A DNA stretch of 47,322 bases from Nocardia caishijiensis NBRC 108228 (lineage in GTDB: Bacteria > Actinomycetota > Actinomycetes > Mycobacteriales > Mycobacteriaceae), in NCBI RefSeq assembly GCF_001612825.1, contig NZ_BDBE01000007.1, positions 1-47,322 of the forward strand. Reading direction: 5' to 3'. Below, piece after piece: positions 34,090-43,613 of this stretch (its first letter is position 1; the number at the start of each line of letters is the position of its first letter). Below the pieces are notes generated by a model. It saw nothing but the letters and a program-made list of their open reading frames with translations. It had not been told where the DNA came from and did not search any database. The position numbers and the translations under genes were made by a program.

Positions 34090-34716
34090 TCAGCCCGCGG
34101 CGCGGCGGTACCAGGATTCGGCTTCCCGGTGCGCCCCTTCGGATTCGAGCAGCGCGGCGAGATTGGCCATCGCCTTCGGATGGCCGAGATCGGCGGCGCG
34201 CCGGAAGCAGCGCCGGGCCGCGGTGATCGCGCCACGGCGGCGCAGCAGCAGACCGAGATTGTTGATCGAGTCGATGTCGCCCGCGGCGGCCGCTTCGTCG
34301 TACCAGGCTTCGGCGTCGTCGAGCCGGTTGTCGTCCTCGAGCAACCGCGCGAGGTTGTACATGGCGTCCACGTGCCCCGCGAGTGCCGCGTGGTGGTACC
34401 AGGTTTCGGCCTCGGCGATCTCACCGCTCTGGTACAACATGGTCGCCAGGTTGTACATGGCGTTACCGTTGCCCCCCGCGGCCGCGCGCCGGTACCAGAT
34501 CTCGGCCTCCGCCAGCTCCCCGAACTGGTCGAGCAACACCGCCAGATTGTTCATCGACCGCGTGTGCCCCGCCGCCGCCGCCCGCCGAAACCAGTACTCC
34601 GCACCCTCGTAATCACTGTGGTTGTGGTAGAAGTGGGCGAGATTGTGCATAGCGGTACCGTCACCGCGCTCTGCTGCGCGGCGCAGATACGCCAACGTTC
34701 CCGGCGGCAACGGCAC
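34090..34716 (-). CDS. Sel1/TPR-like repeat protein (208 aa)
   Basis: Six tandem helix-turn-helix repeats of 32 residues with the consensus G...AM.NLA.LL...GE.AEAE.WYRRAA.AGH, filling almost the whole chain. Such solenoids bind other proteins; no enzyme domain or membrane segment is attached. GTG start at 34716 preceded by GGGGGAG. It lies between the roadblock operon and the Abi pair on the same strand. Partner unknown. Confidence 0.9.
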   Translation of the reverse strand: MPLPPGTLAYLRRAAERGDGTAMHNLAHFYHNHSDYEGAEYWFRRAAAAGHTRSMNNLAVLLDQFGELAEAEIWYRRAAAGGNGNAMYNLATMLYQSGEIAEAETWYHHAALAGHVDAMYNLARLLEDDNRLDDAEAWYDEAAAAGDIDSINNLGLLLRRRGAITAARRCFRRAADLGHPKAMANLAALLESEGAHREAESWYRRAAG

Positions 34717-35063
34717 AGCTCCCCCTCGGATCTCCCGTACACCTCGTCACGGAAAGTCTATGTGCTGCAAGGAAGATCGGCCACGTCGATTTCGTGCACC
34801 CAATCCCGTTGAGCGCCTGTACTGTTGAGTTCCCAACGCACACCCCCGGCAAACTCTACAGACGGGTCACCCGAATGGTTCCTCTTGCCCGGCTGCGATC
34901 CGTGGCAGGTGCTTCTCCTCCGATCCCAGTGTTGGCCTCGACCCACCACCGGGCACATTCCCAAGGCTGCTCAACTGCGTCCAACGCTGTATTGATCAGC
35001 GCGACTTCCGGATAGACGCCCGGCTGACTCGCATCGACCTGAAAGGTGGGAAACCGAAAAGAC
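34717..35063. other. Intergenic region without a recognisable gene
   Basis: These 347 nt between the Sel1 gene and the end of the Abi gene hold no convincing reading frame, hairpin terminator or tRNA. Base composition falls toward the Abi side: 33 of 60 bases are G or C in 35041-35100, against 41 of 60 in a backbone line such as 16021-16080. Confidence 0.5.
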
Positions 35064-35972
35064 CTACCAACAGGTAGACCGAGTCGGTGAGCGCAACGAC
35101 CGCACGGCACTGGTTCTACGCTTCGCAACATTGCTGGTATCGAGGAGTTTTCCCGCCTCGGCGGTGCTCGCCCATTCGAAATGCCGCAGGATCTGTCGGT
35201 GCTCGGGCGGTATCGGATCTGCGCTCGCACGGTAGCCCGCCGACCAGATCGTTTCGTTCTCCCAGCCAAACGGGAAACCCATCTGCTCGACCGGGAGTCC
35301 GAGACCAGCGAATTGTCCGCTCATCAAGTCGATGACTCGAGTACGCCAGGTCGACCGCGGACTGATCTGCGTGGTCAGGAACGCGAGGACTGCCAACGAC
35401 GCGTACACCCTGGACTTGGATCGCGGCGCTGACGCATGAACGAGTTCAGCGGTGTCGCCCAGCCGACCGAGCTGCACCGCAATGTTCCTGTTCCAAAGGC
35501 GGCCGTGGTGCGCGCAGATGTTTCGGATATAGGTGAGGTTTTGCATCCAGCCTGCCGGATCGAGATGGGCGAACGCACCACCAGCACCGACGATGTACCC
35601 CAAACGCATCCGCAACGCGACTTCGACTCGTTCGATTCCGTCCAAGACGAGCAACCGCAGCATGCGATCGAACTCGTACAGTTCGACAACTCGCTCCAGA
35701 GTCGGGCCGGGCACGAATATGTCGCTACGCCGAGGGCAATCGCACGACGATGCGCAGGGCACGGCGTGTTCGCGGAAGGTATAGCAGTAGCCGCTGAGCC
35801 GGTAGTACCCGATCGCCAGCAGCTGAGAGATCGCCGCATCCTCGTCGGCGATCACCATCCCCTGCTGTCGGAGCAGCTCGATTTGCTCCGACAGCGTCTT
35901 GTACGGCTTGTCGTAGCTGGTCGGTTCTCTATTTCCGGCTCTCCTGTAGCGCCAACTCGGACCGCAATTCAC
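35064..35972 (-). CDS. Abi_2 family HEPN protein, central segment missing (302 aa)
   Basis: Abortive-infection (AbiD/AbiF) type protein. N-terminal half: YDKPYKTLSEQIELL (20-34), IGYYRLSGY (54-62), ELYEFDRMLRLLVLDGIERV (98-116). C-terminal half: YIRNICAHHGRLWNR (148-162) with the HEPN RNase motif R-N-x3-H, and MGFPFGWENETIW. Full-length relatives have roughly 80-90 residues between the AHLDP motif and the RN..AHH helix; here AHLDPAGW (135-142) passes almost directly into NLTYIRN. This looks like an in-frame deletion, so toxicity is uncertain. About 50 extra residues follow the usual end. The only usable start is a GTG 44 nt inside the RAMA gene, so it is coupled to it. Confidence 0.8.
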   Translation of the reverse strand: MNCGPSWRYRRAGNREPTSYDKPYKTLSEQIELLRQQGMVIADEDAAISQLLAIGYYRLSGYCYTFREHAVPCASSCDCPRRSDIFVPGPTLERVVELYEFDRMLRLLVLDGIERVEVALRMRLGYIVGAGGAFAHLDPAGWMQNLTYIRNICAHHGRLWNRNIAVQLGRLGDTAELVHASAPRSKSRVYASLAVLAFLTTQISPRSTWRTRVIDLMSGQFAGLGLPVEQMGFPFGWENETIWSAGYRASADPIPPEHRQILRHFEWASTAEAGKLLDTSNVAKRRTSAVRSLRSPTRSTCW

Positions 35973-36357
35973 GCAAAGTCCGCCCCGACGGCACGTGAAT
36001 CCAGTTGTGCCAGCCGTCGATATCGGTGCCGACCAGATCCTTGAGTGCGGGCGAAGGGGCGCTGTACAGGCCGTTCACGGTCCGAATCGAGCCGCCCTCG
36101 ACGATTTCGGCAACGACCACCTGCCCCTTGCGAACGCGCTCATGACGCAACTGATCTCCGGCAGCGACCAAGCGTGCGTCGACAAGCGCAGAGAGACGAC
36201 CCCTTCGCGGTATCGCCTCCATCACCAGACCCTGCGCATTCGGCGGCTCGCCATCCAGGAGCAACCTCCGCAACACGTCGTTGGGCTGCTCGAAGCCCCG
36301 ACGATTGCGCACAAGTGCCTGGTAGACGTCGTCGTCAACGCTGATCTGGTGGTTCAT
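35929..36357 (-). CDS. SeqA-N-like RHH plus RAMA-domain protein (142 aa)
   Basis: Two modules. Residues 4-34 (ISVDDDVYQALV, then EQPNDVLRRLLL) match the ribbon-helix-helix dimerisation unit of SeqA (IEVDDELY...DILRRML). Residues ~75-135 resemble a RAMA domain: KGQVVVAEIVEGG, LYSAPSPALKDLVG, DGWHNWIHVPSGRTLRELR. RAMA domains are predicted readers of modified DNA attached to restriction and methylase systems. The ATG at 36357 has GAAGGCGGG upstream. It is the first gene of a pair with the Abi/HEPN gene, the position of an antitoxin or sensor. Function inferred, not shown. Confidence 0.75.
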   Translation of the reverse strand: MNHQISVDDDVYQALVRNRRGFEQPNDVLRRLLLDGEPPNAQGLVMEAIPRRGRLSALVDARLVAAGDQLRHERVRKGQVVVAEIVEGGSIRTVNGLYSAPSPALKDLVGTDIDGWHNWIHVPSGRTLRELRSELALQESRK

Positions 36358-36515
36358 TGTCCCGCCTTCACTTGATTTCCAGACAACTGTACGCCTGTGC
36401 GATAACAAAGTGCAGCAGTTTTCCAAAGATTAGAATCGGTTGATGCGAAGCGCATGAGCAGAACGCAGGCCGAGCCCGATACCGCAGATCGGCTCATGCG
36501 TGAAGTGCTCAACGC

Positions 36516-36552
36516 AAAGCGCCCGCAGACTCGACGAGTCTGCGGGCGCTTT
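36516..36552. terminator. Strong bidirectional terminator after gltD
   Basis: AAAGCGCCCGCAGACTC and its complement form a 17-18 bp perfect stem, with A and T runs at the ends. It lies 12 nt past the gltD stop. Confidence 0.9.
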
Positions 36553-36564
36553 GGGTCGAACTGA

Positions 36565-38034
36565 TTACCGCTGGGCGACAGCGGTCGGGGGGATCGGCGC
36601 GGGGAGCGCGGTTTCGCCCTCGAGGTACTTGTCGACGGCGGCCGCGGCGGCGCGGCCTTCGGCGATGGCCCAGACGATCAGGGACTGGCCTCGGCCCATG
36701 TCACCGGCGACGAAGACGCCGGGGATGTTCGTGGCCCAGCTCTTGTCGCGCTGGACGTTGCCACGGCCGTCGTAGCCGACACCCAGGTCGGTGAGCAGAC
36801 CCGGCTTCTGCGGGCCGACGAAGCCCATGGCCAGCAGGACCAGGTCGGCTTCGAGGGTGAAGTCGGTGCCTTCGACCTTCTCGAAACGGCCGTTCACCAT
36901 CTTGACCTCGTGGGCTTCGAGGCCGGTGACCTTGCCGTCCTTGCCGACGAAACGCTCGGTGTTCACGGAGAACACCCGCTCGCCACCCTCCTCGTGCGCC
37001 GAGGAGACCCGGTACATGAGCGGGTAGGTCGGCCACGGGGTGGAACCGGCGCGCTCCTCCGGCGGACGGGGCATGATCTCGAACTGGTGCACCGACTCGG
37101 CACCGTGGCGGTGCGAGGTGCCGAGGCAGTCGGCACCGGTGTCGCCGCCACCGATGATGACGACCTTCTTGCCCTTGGCGTGGATGGGCGGCAGGCCGTC
37201 CTCGTCGGTGATGTCGTCGCCGAGCTGCACGCGGTTGGCCAGCGGCAGGAACTCCATGGCCTGGTGGATGCCGTCGAGCTCGCGGCCCGGGATCGGCAGG
37301 TCGCGGGCGATGGTGGCGCCACCGGCGAGCACGATCGCGTCGAAACGCTCACGCAGCTGCTCGGCGGTGATGTCGACGCCAACGTTCACACCGGTCTTGA
37401 AGATGGTGCCTTCGGCTTCCATCTGCGCGAGACGACGATCGATGACCGACTTCTCCATCTTGAATTCCGGGATGCCGTAGCGCATCAGACCACCGATGCG
37501 GTCGTCGCGCTCGAACACGGTGACGGTGTGACCGGCCCGCGTGAGCTGCTGGGCGGCGGCCAGACCGGCCGGGCCCGAACCGACGACGGCGATCTTCTTG
37601 CCGGTCAGGCGGGTCGGGTACACCGGGGTGACCCAGCCCTCGTCGAAAGCGTTCTCGATGAGCTCGACCTCGACCTGCTTGATGGTGACCGGCTGCTGGT
37701 TGATGCCGAGCACGCACGACGCCTCACACGGCGCCGGGCACAGCCGCCCGGTGAACTCCGGGAAGTTGTTGGTGGCGTGCAGGCGGTCGATGCCCTCGCG
37801 CCACGAGTCCTTGTACACCAGGTCGTTCCACTCGGGGATCAGGTTCCCGAGCGGACAACCGTTGTGGCAGAAGGGGATACCGCAGTCCATGCAGCGGCTG
37901 GCCTGCTTCTGCAGGGTCTCGTGGGAGAACTTGTCCTCGTAGACCTCTTTCCAGTCGAGCAGACGCAGCTCGACCGGTCGACGTGCCGGGAGTTCCCGCG
38001 AGGTGTGCTTCAGAAATCCTTGTGGGTCAGCCAC
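36565..38034 (-). CDS. gltD: Glutamate synthase small subunit (489 aa)
   Basis: NADPH-oxidising beta subunit of GOGAT; passes electrons from NADPH through FAD and Fe-S clusters to GltB. The N-terminal cluster motif [17 protein letters not shown] (about 50-66) is complete, followed by the FAD loop [15 protein letters not shown] and the NADPH loop [12 protein letters not shown]. The GTG at 38034 overlaps the gltB stop by 8 nt (GTGGCTGA) and gives the usual start ADPQGFLKH, so gltB and gltD are translationally coupled. Normal length. Confidence 0.97.
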   Translation of the reverse strand: MADPQGFLKHTSRELPARRPVELRLLDWKEVYEDKFSHETLQKQASRCMDCGIPFCHNGCPLGNLIPEWNDLVYKDSWREGIDRLHATNNFPEFTGRLCPAPCEASCVLGINQQPVTIKQVEVELIENAFDEGWVTPVYPTRLTGKKIAVVGSGPAGLAAAQQLTRAGHTVTVFERDDRIGGLMRYGIPEFKMEKSVIDRRLAQMEAEGTIFKTGVNVGVDITAEQLRERFDAIVLAGGATIARDLPIPGRELDGIHQAMEFLPLANRVQLGDDITDEDGLPPIHAKGKKVVIIGGGDTGADCLGTSHRHGAESVHQFEIMPRPPEERAGSTPWPTYPLMYRVSSAHEEGGERVFSVNTERFVGKDGKVTGLEAHEVKMVNGRFEKVEGTDFTLEADLVLLAMGFVGPQKPGLLTDLGVGYDGRGNVQRDKSWATNIPGVFVAGDMGRGQSLIVWAIAEGRAAAAAVDKYLEGETALPAPIPPTAVAQR

Positions 38035-41000
38035 GAGCCGCCTCCATAATCGCCTCGTCAACGTCCTTGCCGCTCTTCTCGGCTTCGGAGATGGCGAGCA
38101 GAACCTTCTTGTATTCGCGGGGCATGACCTTCACGAAGTGGTTCACCTGCTGGGACCAGTCGCTCAGGATGCGTTCGGCCACAGCCGAACCCGTCTCGTC
38201 GCGGTGGGTGGTGATGATGTCGCGCAGCCAGGTGAAGTCGTCACCGGAGAGCTGCTCGATGGCATCGGCCTGGTCCGGGTTGACCCGGTTGGGCAGCGTG
38301 CCCTCGGGGTCGTAGACGAACGCGACACCGCCGGACATACCGGCACCGAGGTTGCGGCCGGTGCCACCGAGGATGACCACCCGGCCACCGGTCATGTACT
38401 CGAGCGCGTGGTCGCCCACACCCTCGACCACCGCGGTGGCGCCGGAGTTGCGCACGCCGAAGCGCTCGCCCGCGACACCGTTGATCAGGATGCGACCGCT
38501 GGTGGCGCCGAACATGATCACGTTGCCCGCGATGATGTTGTTCTCGGCGACGAAACCGGCGGGCGCGTTCAGCGACGGGCGCACCACGATGTGGCCACCC
38601 GAAAGACCCTTGCCGACATAGTCGTTGGCGTCACCCTGCACGCGCAGCGTGATACCGGCCGGGACGAACGCGCCGAAGCTGTTGCCCGCCGAACCGTTGA
38701 AGGTGATGTCGATGGTGTCGTCGGGCAGGCCCGCGCCACCGTAGAGCTTGGTCACCTCGTGGCCGAGCATGGTGCCGACCGTGCGGTTCACGTTGGTGAT
38801 CTTGGTTTCGATCTTCACGGCCTTGCCACGCTCGAGGGCGGGCGCGGCCTGGGCGATCAGCTCGTTGTCCAGCGCCTTGTCCAGACCGTGGTCCTGGGTG
38901 CCGGTGCAGCGGGTGTCCTGGTTCATGAACGCCGTCTCCGGCATGTCCAGGATCGGGGACAGGTCGAGCTTGGCGGCCTTGAAGTGCTCCTTGGCCTTGG
39001 CGGTGTCGAGCAGGTCGACCCGGCCGATGGCCTCGTCGAGCGAGCGGAAGCCCAGCTCGGCGAGCAGCTCACGCACCTCCTCGGCGATGAAGAGCATGAA
39101 GTTCTCGACGAACTCCGGCTTGCCCGAGAAGCGCTCGCGCAGCACCGGGTTCTGGGTGGCGATGCCGACCGGGCAGGTGTCGAGGTGGCACACGCGCATC
39201 ATGATGCAGCCCGAGACGACCAGCGGAGCGGTCGCGAAACCGAACTCCTCGGCGCCGAGCAGGGCGGCGATCATCACGTCGCGGCCGGTCTTCATCTGAC
39301 CGTCGACCTGGACGACGATGCGGTCGCGCAGGCCGTTGAGCAGCAGCGTCTGCTGGGTCTCGGCCAGGCCGAGCTCCCAGGGACCACCCGCGTGCTTGAG
39401 CGAGGTCAGCGGCGAAGCACCGGTACCGCCGTCGTGGCCCGAGATGAGCACAACGTCGGCGTGCGCCTTGGACACACCGGTGGCGACGGTGCCGACACCC
39501 GGCTCCGCGACAAGTTTCACGTGAATCCGAGCCTGCGGGTTCGCGTTCTTCAGGTCGTGGATCAGCTGCGCCAGATCCTCGATGGAGTAGATGTCGTGGT
39601 GCGGCGGCGGGGAGATGAGACCCACGCCCGGCGTGGAGTGCCGCACCTCGGCGACCCACGGGTACACCTTGTGCGCGGGCAGCTGACCACCCTCGCCCGG
39701 CTTGGCACCCTGGGCCATCTTGATCTGGATGTCGGTGGCGTTGGTCAGGTAGTGCGCGGTGACACCGAAGCGACCCGACGCGACCTGCTTGATCGCCGAC
39801 CGACGCCAGTCACCGTTCTCCTCCACCTCGAAGCGAGCGGGGCTCTCGCCACCCTCACCGGAGTTGGAGCGGGCACCGAGTCGGTTCATCGCGATCGCGA
39901 GGGTCTCGTGCGACTCGGCCGAGATGGAGCCGTAGCTCATCGCGCCGGTCGAGAACCGCTTCACGATCTCGGAGGCGGGCTCGACCTCGTCGATGGAGAT
40001 CGGCGCGCGCAGGCCCTTCTTGAACTTGAACAGACCACGCAGCGCGGCCAGACGCTCGGACTGGTCGTCGACCAGCTTGGTGTACTCCTTGAAGATCGAG
40101 TACTGGCCGGTGCGGGTGGCGTGCTGCAGCTTGAACACCGTGTCCGGGTTGAACAGGTGGTACTCGCCCTCGCGACGCCACTGGTACTCACCGCCCACCT
40201 CGAGCTCGCGGTGGGCGCGCTCGTTGCGGTTCTCCAGGAACGCGGTGCGGTGACGGATGGCCACCTCTTCGGCGATCTCGTCGAGACCGATACCGCCCAG
40301 CGGCGAGCGCAGGCCGGTGAAGTACTCGTCGACCAGATCCTGGGCCAGGCCGATCACCTGGTACAGCTGGGCGCCGTTGTAGGAGGCGAGGGTGGAGATG
40401 CCCATCTTCGACATCACCTTGAGCACGCCGTTGCTGGCCGCGGTGCAGTAGTTCGCGACGGCCTTGCGGTAGTCGGCGGCCAGGTCGCCGGTGCTGGCGG
40501 GCAGCGCGAGCGAACCGCGCTCGAGCATGTCCTCGATGGACTCGAAGGCCATGTACGGGTTGATCGCGGCGGCGCCGAAGCCGACGAGGGCGGCCATGTG
40601 GTGCACCTCGCGGGCGTCACCGGCCTCCACGACCAGGCCGACCATGGTGCGGGTGCGTTCGCGCACCAGGTGGTGGTGCACCGAGGAGGTGAGCAGCAGC
40701 GACGGGATCGGCGCCAGCTTCTCGTTGGACTCACGGTCGGACAGCACGATGATGCGGGCGCCGCCGTCGATCGCGGCCGACACCTGGATGTTGATGGCCT
40801 CCAGCGCGCGGCGCAGGCCCGCGCCGCCCTCGGCGACCGGGTACAGACCACGGACCACGACCGAACGCAGCTCGGGGTGGCTGCCGTCGTCGTTGATGTG
40901 GACGAGCTTGGCCAGCTCGTCGTTGTCGAGGATCGGCTGCTCGAGCGCGATCTGCTTACACGACTCCGGGCCGGGGTGCAGCAGGTCGGCCTCGGGACCG

Positions 41001-42679
41001 ATGTTGCGCTTGAGGCTGGTGACGACCTTCTCGCGGATGGCGTCCAGCGGCGGGTTGGTGACCTGCGCGAACAGCTGCGAGAAGTAGTCGAACAGCAGGC
41101 GCGACCGGTTCGAGAGCACCGCGATCGGTGTATCGGTGCCCATCGAGCCGAGCGCCTCACCACCGGTCTTGGCCATCGGGGTGATCAGCAGGTTCAGGTC
41201 CTCGGTGGTGTACCCGAAGATCTGCTGACGGATGAGCACGCGGTCGTGCGACATGTGCACGTGCGGGCGATCGGGCAGGTCGGCCAGGCGGCTCACGCCC
41301 GCGTCCAGCCATTCCTGGTACGGCTCGGCGGCGGCCAGTTCCGACTTGATCTCGGCGTCGGTGACGATGCGGCCCTGCTCGGTGTCGACCAGGAACATCT
41401 TGCCCGGCTGCAGGCGGATCTTCTGGACCACGGTCGACGGGTCGATGTCGAGCACGCCGACCTCGGACGCCAGCACGACCAGACCGTCCTCGGTGACCCA
41501 GATGCGGCCCGGGCGCAGACCGTTGCGGTCGAGCACGGCGCCGATCTTCTTGCCGTCGGAGAAGCACACCGAGGCCGGGCCGTCCCACGGCTCCATCAGC
41601 ATCGAGTGGTACTCGTAGAACGACCGCAGCGCGGGGTCCATGTTCTCGTTGCGTTCCCACGCCTCGGGGATCATCATCATGATCGCGTGGTGCAGGTCGC
41701 GCCCGCCCAGGTGCAGCAGTTCGAGCACCTCGTCGAAGCGGGCGGTGTCGCTCGCGCCGGGGGTACAGACGGGGAAGATCTTGTTCAGGCGGTTGTTGCC
41801 CGCCTCGTCCTTGCCGAACACGTCCGAACGCAGCAGCGCCTCACGCGCGCGCATCCAGTTCTCGTTACCGGTGACGGTGTTGATCTCACCGTTGTGGGCG
41901 ACCCGGCGGAACGGGTGCGCCAGCGGCCACGACGGGAAGGTGTTGGTGGAGAAGCGCGAGTGCACGATGCCGATGGCCGACTCGACGCGCTCGTCCTGTA
42001 AGTCCAGGTAGAACGCGCGTAGCTGCGGCGTGGTGAACATGCCCTTGTAGATGAAGGTCTCGCCGGACAGGCTCGGGAAGTACACCGACTCCTTGCCGAC
42101 CGCACCCTCGCCGGGACCCGCGTTGCCGAGCTCGTGCTCGATGCGCTTGCGGATCACGTAGGCGCGACGTTCCAGGTCCATGCCCGAGAGCTGCTCGGCC
42201 GAGTTCTTGGGCGAGCCGATGAACAGCTGACGGAAGGTCGGCATGGCATCGCGGGCCAGCGCGCCGAGCGAGGACTCGTCGATCGGCACCGCACGCCAGC
42301 CGAGCACGGCCAGGCCTTCTTCGGCGACGATCTTCTCGACGCCGTAGGCGGCGCGCGCGGCTTCGCGGCGGGCCTGCGGGAGGAAGGCGATGCCGGTGGC
42401 GTAGGAACCAGCTGCAGGCAACTCGAAGTCGACGACCGCGCGGAAGAACTTGTCCGGGAGCTGGATGAGGATGCCCGCGCCGTCGCCGGAGTTCGGCTCG
42501 GCGCCCGCGGCACCTCGGTGCTCCAGGTTCAGCAGTGCCGTGATGGCCTTGTCGACGATGTCTCGACTGCGTCGTCCGTGCATGTCGGCGACGAACGCGA
42601 CGCCGCAGGCGTCGTGCTCGAATGCCGGATCGTAGAGCCCGGTGGCACCGGGTGACCTGTGGCCAGGAAGTTGCGTCAT
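38027..42679 (-). CDS. gltB: Glutamate synthase large subunit (1550 aa)
   Basis: Alpha subunit of NADPH-GOGAT: makes two glutamates from glutamine and 2-oxoglutarate. The class II amidotransferase Cys is C25 in HDACGVAF, exposed after removal of a 24-residue propeptide. The FMN synthase domain shows [20 protein letters not shown], the 3Fe-4S cluster [15 protein letters not shown], and the C-terminal beta-helix its Gly-rich repeats ([15 protein letters not shown]). The ATG at 42679 has an AGAGG upstream; a frame extension to 42727 is rejected. Preceded by a long structured leader. Confidence 0.97.
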   Translation of the reverse strand: MTQLPGHRSPGATGLYDPAFEHDACGVAFVADMHGRRSRDIVDKAITALLNLEHRGAAGAEPNSGDGAGILIQLPDKFFRAVVDFELPAAGSYATGIAFLPQARREAARAAYGVEKIVAEEGLAVLGWRAVPIDESSLGALARDAMPTFRQLFIGSPKNSAEQLSGMDLERRAYVIRKRIEHELGNAGPGEGAVGKESVYFPSLSGETFIYKGMFTTPQLRAFYLDLQDERVESAIGIVHSRFSTNTFPSWPLAHPFRRVAHNGEINTVTGNENWMRAREALLRSDVFGKDEAGNNRLNKIFPVCTPGASDTARFDEVLELLHLGGRDLHHAIMMMIPEAWERNENMDPALRSFYEYHSMLMEPWDGPASVCFSDGKKIGAVLDRNGLRPGRIWVTEDGLVVLASEVGVLDIDPSTVVQKIRLQPGKMFLVDTEQGRIVTDAEIKSELAAAEPYQEWLDAGVSRLADLPDRPHVHMSHDRVLIRQQIFGYTTEDLNLLITPMAKTGGEALGSMGTDTPIAVLSNRSRLLFDYFSQLFAQVTNPPLDAIREKVVTSLKRNIGPEADLLHPGPESCKQIALEQPILDNDELAKLVHINDDGSHPELRSVVVRGLYPVAEGGAGLRRALEAINIQVSAAIDGGARIIVLSDRESNEKLAPIPSLLLTSSVHHHLVRERTRTMVGLVVEAGDAREVHHMAALVGFGAAAINPYMAFESIEDMLERGSLALPASTGDLAADYRKAVANYCTAASNGVLKVMSKMGISTLASYNGAQLYQVIGLAQDLVDEYFTGLRSPLGGIGLDEIAEEVAIRHRTAFLENRNERAHRELEVGGEYQWRREGEYHLFNPDTVFKLQHATRTGQYSIFKEYTKLVDDQSERLAALRGLFKFKKGLRAPISIDEVEPASEIVKRFSTGAMSYGSISAESHETLAIAMNRLGARSNSGEGGESPARFEVEENGDWRRSAIKQVASGRFGVTAHYLTNATDIQIKMAQGAKPGEGGQLPAHKVYPWVAEVRHSTPGVGLISPPPHHDIYSIEDLAQLIHDLKNANPQARIHVKLVAEPGVGTVATGVSKAHADVVLISGHDGGTGASPLTSLKHAGGPWELGLAETQQTLLLNGLRDRIVVQVDGQMKTGRDVMIAALLGAEEFGFATAPLVVSGCIMMRVCHLDTCPVGIATQNPVLRERFSGKPEFVENFMLFIAEEVRELLAELGFRSLDEAIGRVDLLDTAKAKEHFKAAKLDLSPILDMPETAFMNQDTRCTGTQDHGLDKALDNELIAQAAPALERGKAVKIETKITNVNRTVGTMLGHEVTKLYGGAGLPDDTIDITFNGSAGNSFGAFVPAGITLRVQGDANDYVGKGLSGGHIVVRPSLNAPAGFVAENNIIAGNVIMFGATSGRILINGVAGERFGVRNSGATAVVEGVGDHALEYMTGGRVVILGGTGRNLGAGMSGGVAFVYDPEGTLPNRVNPDQADAIEQLSGDDFTWLRDIITTHRDETGSAVAERILSDWSQQVNHFVKVMPREYKKVLLAISEAEKSGKDVDEAIMEAARG

Positions 42680-42866
42680 GCCTCTGCCTTCAAGAAAGTC
42701 GGCTGTCGATGATCGGCCACCCAGCAAGCTGAGCGTGGACCCTTCGTCGTTTCGCCTCCGTCAAGACTGCGTCCGTACGATCCGAAACCAGCGGCGATGA
42801 TGGTTTGCGGCGTGCAGTCACGTCTCCAGTTGTCCACCCGCTTCGTTGACGTAGTGGGGGTGCTCA

Positions 42867-43058
42867 GAGGTAACGGGACGCTTACCTGTCCCTTACCTCC
42901 GTGCGGGGTTTCACCCGCTACTCTTGGCCCGGTTTCACCGGACCCCGAACAGGTGGTTGTGCCGAACAAGGGTGCGTTCGGCGTAAGAGCAAACGATAAG
43001 TCAGACCGCAGACCCAACCAACTAAGGTTGGGCTTAGAAACCCCTCTAGCTGGGGTTT
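42867..43058 (-). ncRNA. Hairpin-rich leader of gltB (candidate cis-regulatory RNA)
   Basis: Six stem-loops in 192 nt, listed in minus-strand order: 43038-43058 (AAACCCC/GGGGTTT), 43013-43032 (CCCAACC/GGTTGGG), 42961-42982 (GCCGAAC/GTTCGGC), 42929-42941 and 42903-42918 (both closing a UGAAA loop, GGTGAAACC in each), and 42867-42899 (12 bp with one bulge). In the last, AGGTAAG occurs twice and either copy could pair with TTACCT, so two folds are possible. It lies 190-380 nt before gltB. I match it to no known riboswitch. Confidence 0.45.
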
Positions 43059-43327
43059 GTAACGGCAGCTCGTATCGTCACACGCGTCGTCCAGTGTAAA
43101 GCAGGCGCGGGGCCGGATCGATCCCGCAGAACCGGCGCCGACCTGCGCGAACATCGTCGACGAGCGAGCCGGAACCGGCCGGAGGTGCGTGACCTTCGAC
43201 CGAACTCACCTGCATCGCAGCAGGATTCCCCGGCAAAGCGCAGGTCAAACCTATGGTTTCCCGCTAACCGGGGCCGATGGGGGTGAGATATTCCCGACAG
43301 CGCCCCGACATGCCCTGGCAGCCAGCC

Positions 43328-43339
43328 GACCGTACGGTC
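43328..43339. promoter_or_regulatory. 12-bp palindrome, candidate operator
   Basis: GACCGTACGGTC is a perfect palindrome in the divergent intergenic region. No regulator can be assigned. Confidence 0.35.
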
Positions 43340-43613
43340 TGCGAGTGAGACACTCTTCACAGCACATATCCAGCTACTGCGCGGCAGTGTCGTTCGCCAC
43401 ATGAGCGGCCCGATTAGGGCGCCGCCGCGGCTCGCCGAGGCCGACACGCCGAGGTCGGCGGCCCGCAGCGCCACCGCCGCGATGCGGTGACTTCCGATCT
43501 GTGAGGCTGACCACAAATACCGCCTCGCCGCTCGGTGTGGCGGCGCCGCGCCTGTCACGCTGACACCACGAATCCATGACAGTTTCGCCACGCGAAAGAA
43601 CCGGGGAGAAGGT

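Larger units (their letters stand above)
42680..43613. other. 934-nt intergenic region between gltB and the DUF4407 gene
   Basis: No gene recognised. The gltB-proximal half is a hairpin-rich leader (42867-43058). The other half has AAACCTATGGTTT (43247-43259) and the perfect palindrome GACCGTACGGTC (43328-43339), which looks like a dimeric repressor site, and ends with the GGGGAGAAGG ribosome site of the gene at 43614. Confidence 0.5.

Noticed and set aside
36452..36563. 37-codon plus-strand ORF before gltD's end
   Set aside because: It runs through the terminator stem and lacks a ribosome site.
38003..42001. Very long open frame on the plus strand, about 1330 codons
   Set aside because: It lies antisense to gltB. 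Long antisense frames are normal in GC-rich genes; the translation is His/Gly/Val/Arg-rich with no domain.
42867..43058. Known riboswitch (cobalamin, ydaO, SAM-IV) in the gltB leader
   Set aside because: The GGTGAAACC loops recall parts of some classes, but the conserved cores I know are missing.
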